Positions 28,848-37,294 of a DNA stretch of 39,600 nucleotides are shown piece after piece. The notes beneath the pieces were generated by a model. The model ran no database searches and was not told the origin of the DNA. It saw nothing but the letters and a program-made list of their open reading frames with translations. The DNA is taken from contig JAHCIP010000014.1 in NCBI GenBank assembly GCA_026129165.1, forward strand, positions 1-39,600, given 5' to 3'. The position numbers and the translations under genes were made by a program. The number at the start of each line of letters is the position of its first letter. Within the stretch, counting starts at the first letter, position 1. Origin of the DNA: Anaerolineae bacterium (GTDB lineage: Bacteria; Chloroflexota; Anaerolineae; Epilineales; JAHCIE01).

Positions 28848-29426
28848 ATGTCCCACCCCTTGCACATTCTCGCGTTCTCTGGCAGCCTGCGCCGGGCATC
28901 CTTTAACACCGCGCTCTTGCGCGAGGCAGCGGCGCTGCTGCCTGACGGCGTGACGCTAGAAATCTTCGACCTCGCGCCCATCCCCCTCTACAATGGCGAC
29001 GTGGAGGCGGTCGGCGTACCGGAGCCTGTCCGCGAGTTTAAGGCCCGCATCGCCCAGGCCGACGCCTTGCTCGTCGCCTGCCCGGAGTACAATTACTCCG
29101 TCACGGGCGTCCTCAAGAACGCCATTGACTGGGCCTCGCGCCCTGTGAAAGACTCACCGCTCCAGGGCAAGCCCCTGGCCATGCTGGGCGCGGGCGGTCA
29201 GTCCGGGACGATGCGCGCCCAATTCCACCTGCGCCAGATTCTCGTCCACAGCAATGTCCTGGTCCTCAACAAGCCCGAAGTCTACATTGCTCGCGCCAGG
29301 GAGAAGTTCGATACCGAGGGGCGGCTGATGGATGACGCTACGCGCGAGCACATCGGCGCCCTGGTCGCCGCCCTCGTCGCCTGGACGCGGCGGCTGTCTC
29401 TGGAGCACGAAAAGGAATTGGCATAG
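28848..29426 (+). CDS. NADPH-dependent FMN reductase (ChrR/azoreductase-like)
   Basis: 192 residues, flavodoxin-like fold. Seen: 'ILAFSGSLRRASFNTALLRE' (phosphate loop of FMN), 'DLAPIPLYNGD', 'ADALLVACPEYNYSVTGVLK' and 'NAIDWASRP', 'LAMLGAGGQSGTMRAQFHLR'. These are the family motifs of NAD(P)H:FMN/quinone/chromate reductases such as ChrR and YieF, which carry out two-electron reduction of quinones, azo dyes or chromate. CCAGGAG is 8 bases before the ATG. It is the first gene of a probable operon with the PIG-L deacetylase (15-base gap) and DUF6069 gene. Induction by quinones or electrophiles is plausible from the promoter sites but inferred. Confidence 0.92.
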   Translation: MSHPLHILAFSGSLRRASFNTALLREAAALLPDGVTLEIFDLAPIPLYNGDVEAVGVPEPVREFKARIAQADALLVACPEYNYSVTGVLKNAIDWASRPVKDSPLQGKPLAMLGAGGQSGTMRAQFHLRQILVHSNVLVLNKPEVYIARAREKFDTEGRLMDDATREHIGALVAALVAWTRRLSLEHEKELA

Positions 29427-29441
29427 GCCAGAGGAGTAAAG

Positions 29442-30284
29442 ATGGATACCCGCGCGCACGTTCCAACACTCCTGGTGCTCGTCGCTCACCCCGACGACGA
29501 GGTGATGATGGGTGGAACGCTGGCCAAGTATGCCGCCGAGGGTAGCCGGGTTATCCTGGTCTGCGCGACACGAGGCGAGGTTGGCGAGATCAGCGACCCG
29601 AGCCTGGCGACGGCCGAGACGCTAGGCGAAGTGCGTGAGGCCGAAGTGGGCGCCGCCGCTGCCGCGCTCGGCGTGTCAGACGTTCGCTTCCTCGGCTTCC
29701 GTGACTCAGGCATGGCTGGCACGCCGGCTAACGACGACCCCCGTTCATTCACTCAGGCGTCCGCCAATGAGGCGGTGAGCCGCCTGGTCGCCCTGCTCCG
29801 CGACGTTCAGCCCGACGTGGTCATCACCCACGACCCGACGGGCGGCTACGGCCACCCGGACCACCTGGCCTGCCACCGCCATATGACCCAGGCGGTCGAG
29901 GTGGCGGGCGACCCAGCGCAGTTTCCAGAGCACGGGCCGGCTTGGTCAGTCGCCCGCTTCTACTGGATGGTCATGGCGCGCTCGTGGTTCCTCACCATGC
30001 GTGAGCAGATGGCCGCGCTGGGTGAAGAGTCCGGCTTTGAGGGGTTTGACCTGAACCGCTTCGGCTACGACGACGACCAGATCACGACTGTCATTGATGT
30101 GTCGGCCTATCTGGATGCCAAGAACCGGGCTTTTGAGGCTCACCAAACCCAGTTCGGCGGTGATAACCGCTTCCGCCGCCTACCCGATGATGTCATCCAC
30201 CGCATGATGAGCACTGAGAACTTCGTGATGGCGCGGCCTGCCCCAGCGCCTGGCGCACCTCGCAGCGCCGACCTGTTTTTGTAA
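29442..30284 (+). CDS. PIG-L/LmbE family zinc deacetylase
   Basis: 280 residues. Zinc-dependent N-acetyl hydrolase fold: 'LVLVAHPDDEVMMGGTLAKY' (HPDD metal and base motif, ~16), 'VILVCATRGEVGE', 'DVRFLGFRDSGM', 'DVVITHDPTGGYGHPDHLAC' (second HPDH motif, ~135). Overall length and the 'DPTGGYGHPDH' and 'HQTQFGGDNRF' blocks resemble MshB/Mca enzymes, which handle GlcNAc-inositol or mycothiol conjugates. Whether this organism makes such a thiol cannot be told here. GAGGAG precedes the ATG. Its place behind a quinone-reductase-like gene fits a detoxification role. Confidence 0.9.
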   Translation: MDTRAHVPTLLVLVAHPDDEVMMGGTLAKYAAEGSRVILVCATRGEVGEISDPSLATAETLGEVREAEVGAAAAALGVSDVRFLGFRDSGMAGTPANDDPRSFTQASANEAVSRLVALLRDVQPDVVITHDPTGGYGHPDHLACHRHMTQAVEVAGDPAQFPEHGPAWSVARFYWMVMARSWFLTMREQMAALGEESGFEGFDLNRFGYDDDQITTVIDVSAYLDAKNRAFEAHQTQFGGDNRFRRLPDDVIHRMMSTENFVMARPAPAPGAPRSADLFL

Positions 30285-30342
30285 CACGGTGACCCTTCGT
30301 GTTTGCCCCTGCATAGTCTATACACTCTAAGGAGACTCAACC

Positions 30343-30786
30343 ATGACCACAACGCTGAACACTCCCTTCCGCCGTGTATCCCGCGTGGACCAGAGCAAGG
30401 TCTGGCGGGTGGGTGGCCTGGCGATCCTCGGCTCAGCGGTAGCGAACGCCATCGTCTACTTTATCGCCAACGCGATTTTTCGCTTCCCGCCCGAGTTCCC
30501 GCCCCTGGCGAGCGTCGTGCCGCCCATCCTCTTCACCGTCATGTTTACCCTGGTGGCCGTCGTCGTCTTCGCTGTCGTGGCGCGGCGGTCGAGCCAGCCC
30601 ATCCGGCTCTACCGCATCATCGCCGTCATCGCGCTGGTTGTTAGCCTGATGCCCGACCTCACCCTGCCAGGCAACCCGATGTTCCCCGGCGCCACGCCCA
30701 CCGCCATCGGCACACTGGTCGTCATGCACCTCGTCGCCGCGGCCATCACTGTCTACCTGCTGACTACCCAGACCCTGGAAGCGTAA
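30343..30786 (+). CDS. DUF6069 family four-helix membrane protein
   Basis: 147 residues with four hydrophobic segments (~24-46, ~56-82, ~90-110, ~122-142) and a short positively charged N-terminus. The order and the 'VVPPILFTVMFTLVAVVVFA' and 'LVVMHLVAAAITVYLL' segments fit DUF6069, a small actinobacterial/Chloroflexi membrane family of unknown function. AAGGAG lies 8 bases before the ATG. It follows the PIG-L gene by 58 bases, perhaps on the same mRNA, and is followed by a long hairpin. Confidence 0.75.
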   Translation: MTTTLNTPFRRVSRVDQSKVWRVGGLAILGSAVANAIVYFIANAIFRFPPEFPPLASVVPPILFTVMFTLVAVVVFAVVARRSSQPIRLYRIIAVIALVVSLMPDLTLPGNPMFPGATPTAIGTLVVMHLVAAAITVYLLTTQTLEA

Positions 30787-30793
30787 GATGATG

Positions 30794-30836
30794 GACAGAA
30801 TTAACATAATTATCGGACAGTTCTGTTAATTCTGTC
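30794..30836. terminator. Long hairpin after the DUF6069 gene
   Basis: Perfect 13-base arms GACAGAATTAACA (30794-30806) and TGTTAATTCTGTC (30824-30836) with a 17-base centre. AT-rich, unlike the other repeats, and without a T-run. It probably ends the FMN-reductase operon, but it could be another dispersed element. Confidence 0.45.
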
Positions 30837-30939
30837 TATATCTCGGTTTCCCCGGCTAACGAAAGATTCGCCGCGCGTGGCGCGTCTAGTCTGGTAGTGT
30901 TCGCTCGGTATGTGAAAGCCTCATCAGTCGGAGCCGCGC

Positions 30940-32193
30940 ATGTTAATGCGATTGCAGAACCGCCAGGCTGGCCTGGCCTTTATTTTTGTCACCCTGTTTC
31001 TCGACGTGCTGGGGCTGGGTATCATCATCCCCATCCTGCCGCAGCTCGTCACCCAGTTCGTCGGGGGCGACGTCAGCGCAGCCTCGACCTATTTTGGCTG
31101 GCTCATCTCGCTCTACGCGCTAATGCAGTTCCTGTTCGCGCCCTTCTTTGGCAGCCTGAGCGACCGCTTCGGTCGCCGTCCCGTTATCCTGGCCGCCCTG
31201 TTTGGCTCCGGCATAGACCAGTTGGTGCTGGCCTTCGCGCCTAGCCTGCCCTGGCTCTTCGTCGGCCGCATCATCGCTGGCATCACCGGCGCCAGCATCA
31301 TCCCGGCCAACGCCTACATTGCTGACGTAACCCCCCCGGAGAAGCGGGCGCAGAGCTTCGGCCTGGTCGGCGCGGCGTTTGGCCTGGGTTTCATCGTTGG
31401 GCCGGCCCTCGGCGGCATCCTGGGCAGCTTCGGGCCGCGCGTGCCATTCTTTGTCGCCGCCGCCGTGACGCTGCTCAACTGGTTGTATGGCTTCTTCGTG
31501 CTGCCCGAGTCGCTGAAACCCGAATACCGCCGCCCGGTCTCGTTGGCCCGCGCCAACCCCCTCGCCTCGGTGACGAGCCTGACGCGCTATCCGGTCGTCT
31601 TCGGGCTAACCGGGACGATTATTGCGCTGAGCCTGGCGCAGCAGGCGCTCCAGAGCACCTGGGTCCTCTATACCAGCTACCGCTACGCCTGGACCTCGCT
31701 CCAGAATGGCCTGTCCCTGGCCCTGGTGGGCGTTGTCGCGGCGGTGGTCCAAGGCGGCCTCATCCGCACCCTCATTCCCCGCCTGGGCGAGCGCCGCGCT
31801 GTCATGCTCGGCCTCGGCATCTCCATCGTCACCTATCTGCTCTACGGTCTGGCCTCGCAGGGCTGGATGATGTACGCCATTATCTTCATTGGCGGCCTGG
31901 GCGCCATCTCGATCCCCGCGACGCAGGGCTTGATGTCGCGGCAGGTCGGGCCGAGTGAGCAGGGGTCGCTCCAGGGGTCGCTGACCAGCCTGGTCAGCCT
32001 GTGCGGTATTGTGGGGCCGTTGGTGTCCACGTGGCTCTTCGGCCACTTTACCGGCGCCCACGCCATTGTCGAAGTACCTGGCATTGCCTTCTTCCTGGGC
32101 GCAACCCTCAACATCGTGGCACTGGCCCTAGCGGTGCGCTCGTTTACCCGCTTGCGCGATGTGGACCCCGTCATCACCCCGGCCAGCCGCTAG
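30940..32193 (+). CDS. MFS transporter, TetA-like (DHA1) exporter
   Basis: 417 residues, twelve predicted membrane helices. Motif A after helix 2 '[20 protein letters not shown]', helix 4 '[20 protein letters not shown]', '[20 protein letters not shown]' and motif C '[15 protein letters not shown]' in helix 5 mark a drug:H+ antiporter of the TetA/DHA1 group. '[15 protein letters not shown]' at the end of helix 6 is also typical. It moves an unknown compound out of the cell; tetracycline resistance cannot be assumed. ATG 30940 has a weak ribosome site (GGAG at 9 bases); Met at 30946 is an alternative. It is monocistronic or with the PPOX gene 34 bases downstream. Confidence 0.9.
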   Translation: MLMRLQNRQAGLAFIFVTLFLDVLGLGIIIPILPQLVTQFVGGDVSAASTYFGWLISLYALMQFLFAPFFGSLSDRFGRRPVILAALFGSGIDQLVLAFAPSLPWLFVGRIIAGITGASIIPANAYIADVTPPEKRAQSFGLVGAAFGLGFIVGPALGGILGSFGPRVPFFVAAAVTLLNWLYGFFVLPESLKPEYRRPVSLARANPLASVTSLTRYPVVFGLTGTIIALSLAQQALQSTWVLYTSYRYAWTSLQNGLSLALVGVVAAVVQGGLIRTLIPRLGERRAVMLGLGISIVTYLLYGLASQGWMMYAIIFIGGLGAISIPATQGLMSRQVGPSEQGSLQGSLTSLVSLCGIVGPLVSTWLFGHFTGAHAIVEVPGIAFFLGATLNIVALALAVRSFTRLRDVDPVITPASR

Positions 32194-32227
32194 CCGTTCA
32201 ACCTGAAGGAAAGAAGGCTGTTTAGCT

Positions 32228-32641
32228 ATGTCAGCCACGCTCTCAACGATGCCCACGGCCACCGCCCAGGCCGCCTTCCCCAACCTCCAGGGCCACCAGT
32301 ACGCCAACCTGACGACGTTCCGCCAGACGGGCGTCCCCGTGACCACGCCCGTCTGGTTCGCGCACGAAGGCGGCAAAGTATATATTGTCACCCAGGCCAG
32401 CGCGGGCAAGCTCAAGCGCATCCGCCACACCCGCCGCGTCACGCTTGGCCCCTCAGATGCGCGCGGCAAGTCGCTCGGACCAACGGTCGAGGGGTGGGCG
32501 CGCATCTTGCCCCCGGCTGAACACGCTCAGGCCAACCAGCTTCTCAACCGCAAGTACGGGCTGCTCTACAAGCTGTTTATGCTGGCGAATCGGCTGCGCG
32601 GGGGCGACCGCGCCTTCATCGAGGTGACGCCTCACGCCTAA
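32228..32641 (+). CDS. PPOX-class F420/flavin-dependent oxidoreductase-like protein
   Basis: 137 residues, split-barrel fold of pyridoxamine-phosphate-oxidase type: 'YANLTTFRQTGVPVTTPVWF', 'EGGKVYIVTQASAGKLKRIR', 'RRVTLGPSDARGKSLGPTVE', 'ANQLLNRKYGLLYKLF'. These are the features of 'PPOX class F420-dependent' proteins of Actinobacteria and Chloroflexi, which reduce unsaturated or quinone-like compounds with F420 or FMN. AAGGAAAGAAGG lies upstream of the ATG. F420 use is from family knowledge; no F420 biosynthesis gene is seen here (YvcK resembles CofD but belongs to another group). Confidence 0.85.
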   Translation: MSATLSTMPTATAQAAFPNLQGHQYANLTTFRQTGVPVTTPVWFAHEGGKVYIVTQASAGKLKRIRHTRRVTLGPSDARGKSLGPTVEGWARILPPAEHAQANQLLNRKYGLLYKLFMLANRLRGGDRAFIEVTPHA

Positions 32642-32653
32642 GTGGGGACAAAG

Positions 32654-32690
32654 TCAGGCCCTAAAGGTCCGTGCGACCTTTAGGGCCTGA
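32654..32690. terminator. Perfect 16-bp hairpin between convergent genes
   Basis: TCAGGCCCTAAAGGTC (32654-32669), 5-base loop, GACCTTTAGGGCCTGA (32675-32690). It sits between the ends of the PPOX gene (+) and the GlsB gene (-). No T-run on either side, so it is either a Rho-type or bidirectional structure or a further dispersed hairpin element. Confidence 0.5.
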
Positions 32691-32715
32691 TGTCACACTC
32701 GGGTGTTAGTCAGCG

Positions 32716-32970
32716 TTAGACACCGGCGCGGCTACCGGTGAGGGCCCGCAGAATCATCACCAGAATCACGCCTCCGATGAACGCGACGATAATGTCACCG
32801 ATGAGGTTGTTAGTGCCGAGGCCCAGCATGCCAAGCACGAAGCCGCCCAGCAAACCGCCCACAATCCCCACCACGATGTCGCCCAGCGGGCCATAGCCGC
32901 TGCCCTTCATCACCTGGCCCGTGAGCCAGCCCGCGATCAAGCCAACGATGATCCAGATCAAAAAGTTCAT
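32716..32970 (-). CDS. GlsB/YeaQ/YmgE family small membrane protein
   Basis: 84 residues with three glycine-rich membrane helices (~2-20, ~30-50, ~58-78): 'FLIWIIVGLIAGWLTGQVMK', 'GDIVVGIVGGLLGGFVLGML', 'IGDIIVAFIGGVILVMILR'. This is the transglycosylase-associated (GlsB/YeaQ/YmgE) family, whose members are induced by general stress in many bacteria; the biochemical role is unknown. GAAGGGAG lies about 10 bases before ATG 32970. It stands alone between two convergent/divergent neighbours. Confidence 0.92.
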   Translation of the reverse strand: MNFLIWIIVGLIAGWLTGQVMKGSGYGPLGDIVVGIVGGLLGGFVLGMLGLGTNNLIGDIIVAFIGGVILVMILRALTGSRAGV

Positions 32971-33074
32971 CCTCGTATCTCCCTTCTATAGGTTGCGATA
33001 ATAGGTACTTCTATTGCACTCCGCTCTGACTGGAGCGTTGCGTCTCTAAAAGCATAAGCTGTGCCAGGGCTAGA

Positions 33075-33103
33075 TTGCCGCGCCGGGCAAAAGCGAGTAA
33101 GAT
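33075..33103 (+). promoter_or_regulatory. Promoter of the rubredoxin-like/MBL gene
   Basis: TTGCCG (33075-33080), 17-base spacer, TAAGAT (33098-33103). The start near 33110 gives a leader of only about 14 bases, containing GAGGAG before the ATG at 33124. Confidence 0.5.
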
Positions 33104-33123
33104 GAGAGGCGAGGAGATGAGCT

Positions 33124-33933
33124 ATGACCCACTACGTCTGTGTCACCTGCGGCGTCCAGTTCGCCGCGTCCGCGCAGCCGCCCGCCCACTGCCCCATCTG
33201 CGAGGACGAACGCCAGTATGTGGGCTGGGCCGGCCAGCAGTGGGCGACGTTGGACGCTCTGCGCCGCGATCACAAGACGGTGATTCGCCCGGAGGGGCCG
33301 GGGCTGGTTGGCATTGGCACGGAGCCAGGCTTCGCCATTGGGCAGCGCGCTCTGCTCGTCCAGGCCGAAGGTGGCAACGTGCTGTGGGATTGCATCACGC
33401 TCATAGACGATGCAGCCATAGCTGAGGTGAAGAACCTGGGCGGCCTCCGCGCCATCGCCATCTCGCACCCCCACTACTTCTCGTCCATCGTCGAGTGGAG
33501 TCGGGCGTTTGGGGACGCGCCGATTTATCTCCATGCCGCCCTCAAGCCCTGGGTGATGCGGCCTGACCCTGCGATTGAGTATTGGGAAGGGGAAAGGTTA
33601 GAACTGGGGCAGGGGCTGACCCTCATCAACGCGGGGATTCACTTCGAGGGCGGCACGCTGTTGCACTGGGCCGCCGGCGCGGAGGGGCAAGGAGCCTTGC
33701 TGGCCGGCGACATCTTCCAGGTGGTCCAGGACCGCCGCTGGGTGAGCTTTATGTACAGCTACCCCAACCTCATCCCGGAGCGCCCGGCCACCATCCGCGA
33801 GGCGTTACGCCGCGTGGAACCCTACGCCTTCGACCACCTGTATGGCGCGTGGTGGGAACGCAAGGTCATAGGCGACGCCAAAGGTGCGGTATGGCGCTCG
33901 GCCGAACGCTATTTAGCGCGGATCGAGAGCTAA
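33124..33933 (+). CDS. Zinc-ribbon plus metallo-beta-lactamase-fold protein
   Basis: 269 residues. The N-terminus carries a rubredoxin-like four-cysteine knuckle (CVTCGVQF...CPICEDERQYVGW, ~5-35). The rest is a metallo-beta-lactamase fold: 'GIGTEPGFAIGQRALLVQAE', 'GNVLWDCITLIDDAAIAEVK', 'AIAISHPHYFSSIVEWSRAF', 'GALLAGDIFQVVQDRRWVSF' and 'MYSYPNLIPERP'. The usual HxHxDH motif is HPHYFS, so only the first two histidines remain. This combination recurs in Actinobacteria and Chloroflexi, so the loss is a family trait and not local decay. It may bind metal at the knuckle and hydrolyse an unknown ester, or be non-enzymatic. Convergent with the aldolase gene, 6 bases apart. Confidence 0.82.
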   Translation: MTHYVCVTCGVQFAASAQPPAHCPICEDERQYVGWAGQQWATLDALRRDHKTVIRPEGPGLVGIGTEPGFAIGQRALLVQAEGGNVLWDCITLIDDAAIAEVKNLGGLRAIAISHPHYFSSIVEWSRAFGDAPIYLHAALKPWVMRPDPAIEYWEGERLELGQGLTLINAGIHFEGGTLLHWAAGAEGQGALLAGDIFQVVQDRRWVSFMYSYPNLIPERPATIREALRRVEPYAFDHLYGAWWERKVIGDAKGAVWRSAERYLARIES

Positions 33934-33939
33934 CAGCAT

Positions 33940-34788
33940 CTACGCCTTGCCCGCGCTGCCGAACAGCTGTAGCTTCTCTTCCACGACGGCCTGCATGGCC
34001 GCGATGGCCGGCGTGAACAGACCCGGCACGTCGTAGTGGGCGTGGATTCTGGGCAAGGTGTCGGCCAGGGCCGTGAACAGGGCGACCCGAAGCTCGGTGT
34101 TGACGTTGAACTTGCGGACACCGCCCTGGATCGAGCGTTGGATAGCGGCGTCGGACAGACCGGAGGCGCCGTGGAGGACCAGGGGGACCGGCACGCGGCG
34201 GTGAATCTCGTCCAGACGGGCCGTGTCCAGCTTTGGCTCACCCTTGTAGAAGCCGTGGACGTTGCCCACAGCGACGGCCAGCGCGTCCACCGCCGTGGCC
34301 TGGACGAACTGCTCCGCCTGGGCCGGGCTGGTCAGCCCGACGGCCTCGCGCTCCGCCGCCCGGTCCTCCTCGCCCACGATGCTGCCCAGTTCGGCTTCCA
34401 CCGTGACGCCGTGGGGCCGGGCGATGGCGACCGCCTCGCGGGTGAGGGCGATATTCTCGGCCAGGGGCAGGGCCGAGCCGTCAATCATCACCGAGGTGAA
34501 GCCCTGCTCGACGCACCAGCGAATCTCGTCCAGCTTGGCGCTGTGGTCCAGGTGGACGGCGACCGGGACGGGCGACCGCTGCGCCTCGGCCAGGACCAGG
34601 GCGGTCAGGGCCTCGCGCCCGGCGTAGCGGAGCGCGCTGCTGCCGACCTGGACGATCAGCGGAGCCTGTTGAGCTTCAGCGGCGCGTACGATGGCGCGCG
34701 TGATTTCCAGATTGTAGGTATTGAACGCGCCGGCGGCGTAGCCCTCGCGCTGGGCTGCCGCCAACAACTCGGCCATTGGGACAAGCAT
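33940..34788 (-). CDS. Class II fructose/tagatose-bisphosphate aldolase family protein
   Basis: 282 residues. Zn-dependent aldolase that splits ketose bisphosphates into dihydroxyacetone phosphate and an aldehyde. Seen: 'MLVPMAELLAAAQREGYAAG', 'AFNTYNLEITRAIVRAAEAQ', 'PVAVHLDHSAKLDEI' (catalytic Asp and zinc His, ~80), 'VTVEAELGSIVGEEDRA', 'AVGNVHGFYKGEPKLD' (zinc His), 'LVLHGASGLSD' (zinc His) and 'VRKFNVNTELRVAL' (phosphate). All metal ligands are present. The short length and sequence style are closer to GatY/KbaY-type and other sugar-specific members than to Escherichia-type FbaA, so the exact sugar is open. GGAGG is 8 bases before the ATG. Confidence 0.9.
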   Translation of the reverse strand: MLVPMAELLAAAQREGYAAGAFNTYNLEITRAIVRAAEAQQAPLIVQVGSSALRYAGREALTALVLAEAQRSPVPVAVHLDHSAKLDEIRWCVEQGFTSVMIDGSALPLAENIALTREAVAIARPHGVTVEAELGSIVGEEDRAAEREAVGLTSPAQAEQFVQATAVDALAVAVGNVHGFYKGEPKLDTARLDEIHRRVPVPLVLHGASGLSDAAIQRSIQGGVRKFNVNTELRVALFTALADTLPRIHAHYDVPGLFTPAIAAMQAVVEEKLQLFGSAGKA

Positions 34789-34826
34789 CGTCTGACCTCC
34801 ACCAGCCAGCGTTCGTGGTTCAGGCA

Positions 34827-34855
34827 GTTATACAACGTTTCGCCACGAGGGACAA
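34827..34855 (-). promoter_or_regulatory. Promoter of the aldolase gene
   Basis: On the minus strand TTGTCC (34850-34855), 17-base spacer, TATAAC (34827-34832); predicted start near 34820, about 32 bases before the ATG at 34788. Confidence 0.6.
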
Positions 34856-34901
34856 GCGCCTGGCGCTAATGAAGATCAACTCTTAACCCGAGTAGCCACT
34901 T

Positions 34902-34977
34902 TGTCATCCTGAGCAAAGCAAAGGATCTGCTCTGATAACAGCAACAGAGCAGATGCCGCGCTACGCTCGGCATGACA
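34902..34977. repeat. TGTCATCCTGAGC-type inverted repeat (family F)
   Basis: Ends TGTCAT (34902-34907) and ATGACA (34972-34977), with inner complementary pieces ATCTGCTCT (34925-34933) and AGAGCAGAT (34946-34954) and GAGC...GCTC blocks. Sequences starting with TGTCAT(T/C)CTGAGC and ending in GCATGACA are a widespread intergenic repeat type in environmental bacteria, recalled rather than searched. It lies between the aldolase promoter and the GH32 gene; the rest of the 250-base gap shows nothing clear. Confidence 0.75.
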
Positions 34978-35040
34978 TAACGGTTACACGGTTAAATGGC
35001 TAACATTCATAAGCGTCGGACTTTTGACAGAGGCCAGCCC

Positions 35041-36561
35041 ATGACTTACCCTGCTCTACCCGATGATCTGCTGACACGGCTCGCGGCTGACCCGCATCGC
35101 CCGGCCTACCACTGCCTGCCGCCCGCCCACTGGATGAACGACCCCAACGGACTCATCCAGTGGCGCGGCCAGTACCACCTGTTCTACCAGCACAACCCCC
35201 ACGGTCCCTTCTGGGGGACGATACATTGGGGCCATGCCGTCAGCCCCGATCTGGTCCACTGGCGGCATCTGCCCCCGGCCCTCGCGCCCGACCCTGACGG
35301 GCCGGATCGGGACGGCGTTTTTTCAGGTTGCGCCTTCGCCGCCGATGGGACGCCGACCATCCTCTACACGGCCTTCAATGCCGGCGTCCAACTCCCCTGC
35401 CTGGCGGTGAGTTACGACGACCTGTTGACGTGGCACAAGCACCCGGCCAATCCGATTATCCAGGCCCCGCCGCCCGACCTGGACCTGGTCGGCTTCCGCG
35501 ACCACTCGGCGTGGCGGGAGGGAAGCCAGTGGTATCAGCTTATCGGGTCAGGGCTACGCGGCGTGGGCGGGACGGCCTTGCTCTACACCTCGGCTGACCT
35601 GGTACACTGGGTGTATGTCCAGCCCATCCTGGTTGGCGACCGCGACGCGGTCGAGCCCCTGTGGACTGGCTCCATGTGGGAGTGCCCCGACCTCTTCCGC
35701 CTGGGGAACCGCCACGTCCTGGTCATCTCGGTCTGGGACGAGCGGCCTGAATGGTCAACCACTGGCTCCGAACTCCAGTACGCCGCTTATCTCACGGGCG
35801 ACTTCACCGCCCACCGCTTCACCCCGCTGAGCCAGGGCCGCGTCGATCACGGACGCAGCTTCTACGCGCCCCAATCGTTGACCGATGAACAGGGCCGACG
35901 ACTGATGTTCGGCTGGCTGCGGGAGACGCGCCCGGTGGCGGCACAAATCGCGGCGGGCTGGTCGGGTGTTCTGTCGCTGCCAAGAGTGCTCAGCCCGCGC
36001 GACGACGGCCGCCTGGGGATGGAACCCGCGCCTGAACTTGAACGGCTGCGCCGGCAGGGCCCTCACTGGCGCGACGTGGCGGTGAACGAGCTAGCCGAGG
36101 CAGGGCTGGCCGAAGCGCAGGGGGACGCGCTGGAAATTGGGGTCGAGGCGGCGGTAGGCCCTGACAGCCAGCTTCGCCTGGCCGTTCTTCGCTCGCCCGA
36201 CGGCGCGGAAGAGACGGCGCTGGTCTACGACGGTCCCAGTGGCGTTCTCAGCCTGGACACGACCCGCGCCAGCCTGGACGCGGCGGTTCAGGGCGACGTG
36301 TCGAGCGCCCCACTCCCGCTAACCGACGGCGAGACGCTGCGGCTGCGCGTCTTCGTAGACCGTTCGGTCGTGGAGGTATTCGCCAACGGCTGGCTGTGCC
36401 TCACCAGCCGGGTCTACCCAACGCGCCGCGACAGCCAGGGCGTGACCCTTAGCGCCGACGGCGAGGTCACGCTGCGGACGCTGGATGTCTGGCCGATGAA
36501 CTCTATCCATCCTTTACACGACCTACGGGGTGGCAAGGCAGGCCATGACGATCACGATTGA
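35041..36561 (+). CDS. Glycoside hydrolase family 32 (levanase/invertase-like fructosidase)
   Basis: 506 residues from ATG 35041 (AGAGG upstream); ATG 34996 is possible but lacks a ribosome site. GH32 enzymes release fructose from sucrose or fructans. Five-bladed propeller with nucleophile 'WMNDPNGLIQW' (~37), 'FSGCAFAADGTPTILYTAFN', 'LVGFRDHSAWREGSQWYQLI' (FRDH instead of the commoner FRDP), acid/base 'MWECPDLFRLG' and 'MFGWLRETRP'. The C-terminal beta-sandwich includes 'LRVFVDRSVVEVFANGW'. No signal peptide, so probably cytoplasmic. The last 17 bases overlap the ABC ATPase gene, which ties it to the importer. The upstream aldolase could belong to the same sugar route. Substrate (sucrose against short fructan) is open. 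Confidence 0.93.
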   Translation: MTYPALPDDLLTRLAADPHRPAYHCLPPAHWMNDPNGLIQWRGQYHLFYQHNPHGPFWGTIHWGHAVSPDLVHWRHLPPALAPDPDGPDRDGVFSGCAFAADGTPTILYTAFNAGVQLPCLAVSYDDLLTWHKHPANPIIQAPPPDLDLVGFRDHSAWREGSQWYQLIGSGLRGVGGTALLYTSADLVHWVYVQPILVGDRDAVEPLWTGSMWECPDLFRLGNRHVLVISVWDERPEWSTTGSELQYAAYLTGDFTAHRFTPLSQGRVDHGRSFYAPQSLTDEQGRRLMFGWLRETRPVAAQIAAGWSGVLSLPRVLSPRDDGRLGMEPAPELERLRRQGPHWRDVAVNELAEAGLAEAQGDALEIGVEAAVGPDSQLRLAVLRSPDGAEETALVYDGPSGVLSLDTTRASLDAAVQGDVSSAPLPLTDGETLRLRVFVDRSVVEVFANGWLCLTSRVYPTRRDSQGVTLSADGEVTLRTLDVWPMNSIHPLHDLRGGKAGHDDHD

Positions 36562-37294
36562 GGGCCTCAGTCATACCTTCACGACCCCGACCGGCCGCGT
36601 GCCGGCGCTGCGCGACGTGAGTTTGCAGATTCGCCAGGCTGAATTCGTCGCCATCCTCGGTCCGAGTGGCTGTGGGAAATCCACGCTGCTGCGGCTCCTG
36701 GCCAATCTCCTCCGGCCGATGGCCGGCCACATCGCGCTCGACGGCTTGACCCCGGCTCAGGCCGCCGCGACCAAGCGCATAGGCTGGATGGCGCAACACC
36801 CGGCCCTGCTGCCCTGGTACACCGTGCGTGACAATATCGCGCTCGCCCAGCGCATCAACCCGCAACCCCAGCGCGCCGTGCCCGCCGTGGACGATCTGCT
36901 GGCCTTGGTGGGTCTCAGCGACTTCGCGTCCGCCTATCCGTTTACGCTGTCAGGGGGGATGCAACAGCGAGCCGGCCTGGCGCGCACCCTGGCCCTGGGG
37001 GCCGATGTCTGGCTCATGGATGAGCCTTTTGCGGCTCTCGACGAGTTGACCCGCGAGAGTCTCACCCTGGAACTGCTGCGGCTGTGGCAGACGTTTCGTC
37101 CGACCGTGCTCTGGGTGACCCACCACATCCAGGAAACGGTGCGTCTGGCCGACCGCGTCGTGGTCATGAGCCGCCGACCTGGACATGTGCACACCGAAAA
37201 GGCGATTGGGCTGCCGCGTCCGCGCGACGACACCGCACCCGACTTCCAGCCCCTTGTGCGCGAGCTACGGGTCGCCCTGGCGGCCCAGTCATGA
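36545..37294 (+). CDS. ABC transporter ATP-binding protein (NitT/TauT/SsuB type)
   Basis: 249 residues from ATG 36545 (AAGG about 8 bases upstream); a GTG at 36530 is an alternative. It powers import through the permease that follows. Walker A GPSGCGKST (~39-47), Q-loop 'IGWMAQHPALLPWYTVRDNI', signature 'LSGGMQQRAGLARTL' (~135), Walker B 'VWLMDEPFAALDELT' (~156), H-loop 'WVTHHIQETVRLADRVVVMS'. The wording is that of the SsuB/TauB/ThiZ family. It begins inside the GH32 gene and its TGA overlaps the ATG of the permease gene, so translation is coupled along the operon. Confidence 0.93.
   Translation: MTITIEGLSHTFTTPTGRVPALRDVSLQIRQAEFVAILGPSGCGKSTLLRLLANLLRPMAGHIALDGLTPAQAAATKRIGWMAQHPALLPWYTVRDNIALAQRINPQPQRAVPAVDDLLALVGLSDFASAYPFTLSGGMQQRAGLARTLALGADVWLMDEPFAALDELTRESLTLELLRLWQTFRPTVLWVTHHIQETVRLADRVVVMSRRPGHVHTEKAIGLPRPRDDTAPDFQPLVRELRVALAAQS

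Noticed and set aside
32654-32690. Classical Rho-independent terminator
   Set aside because: The stem is perfect but no T-run follows on either strand, so I list it only as a hairpin with uncertain function.
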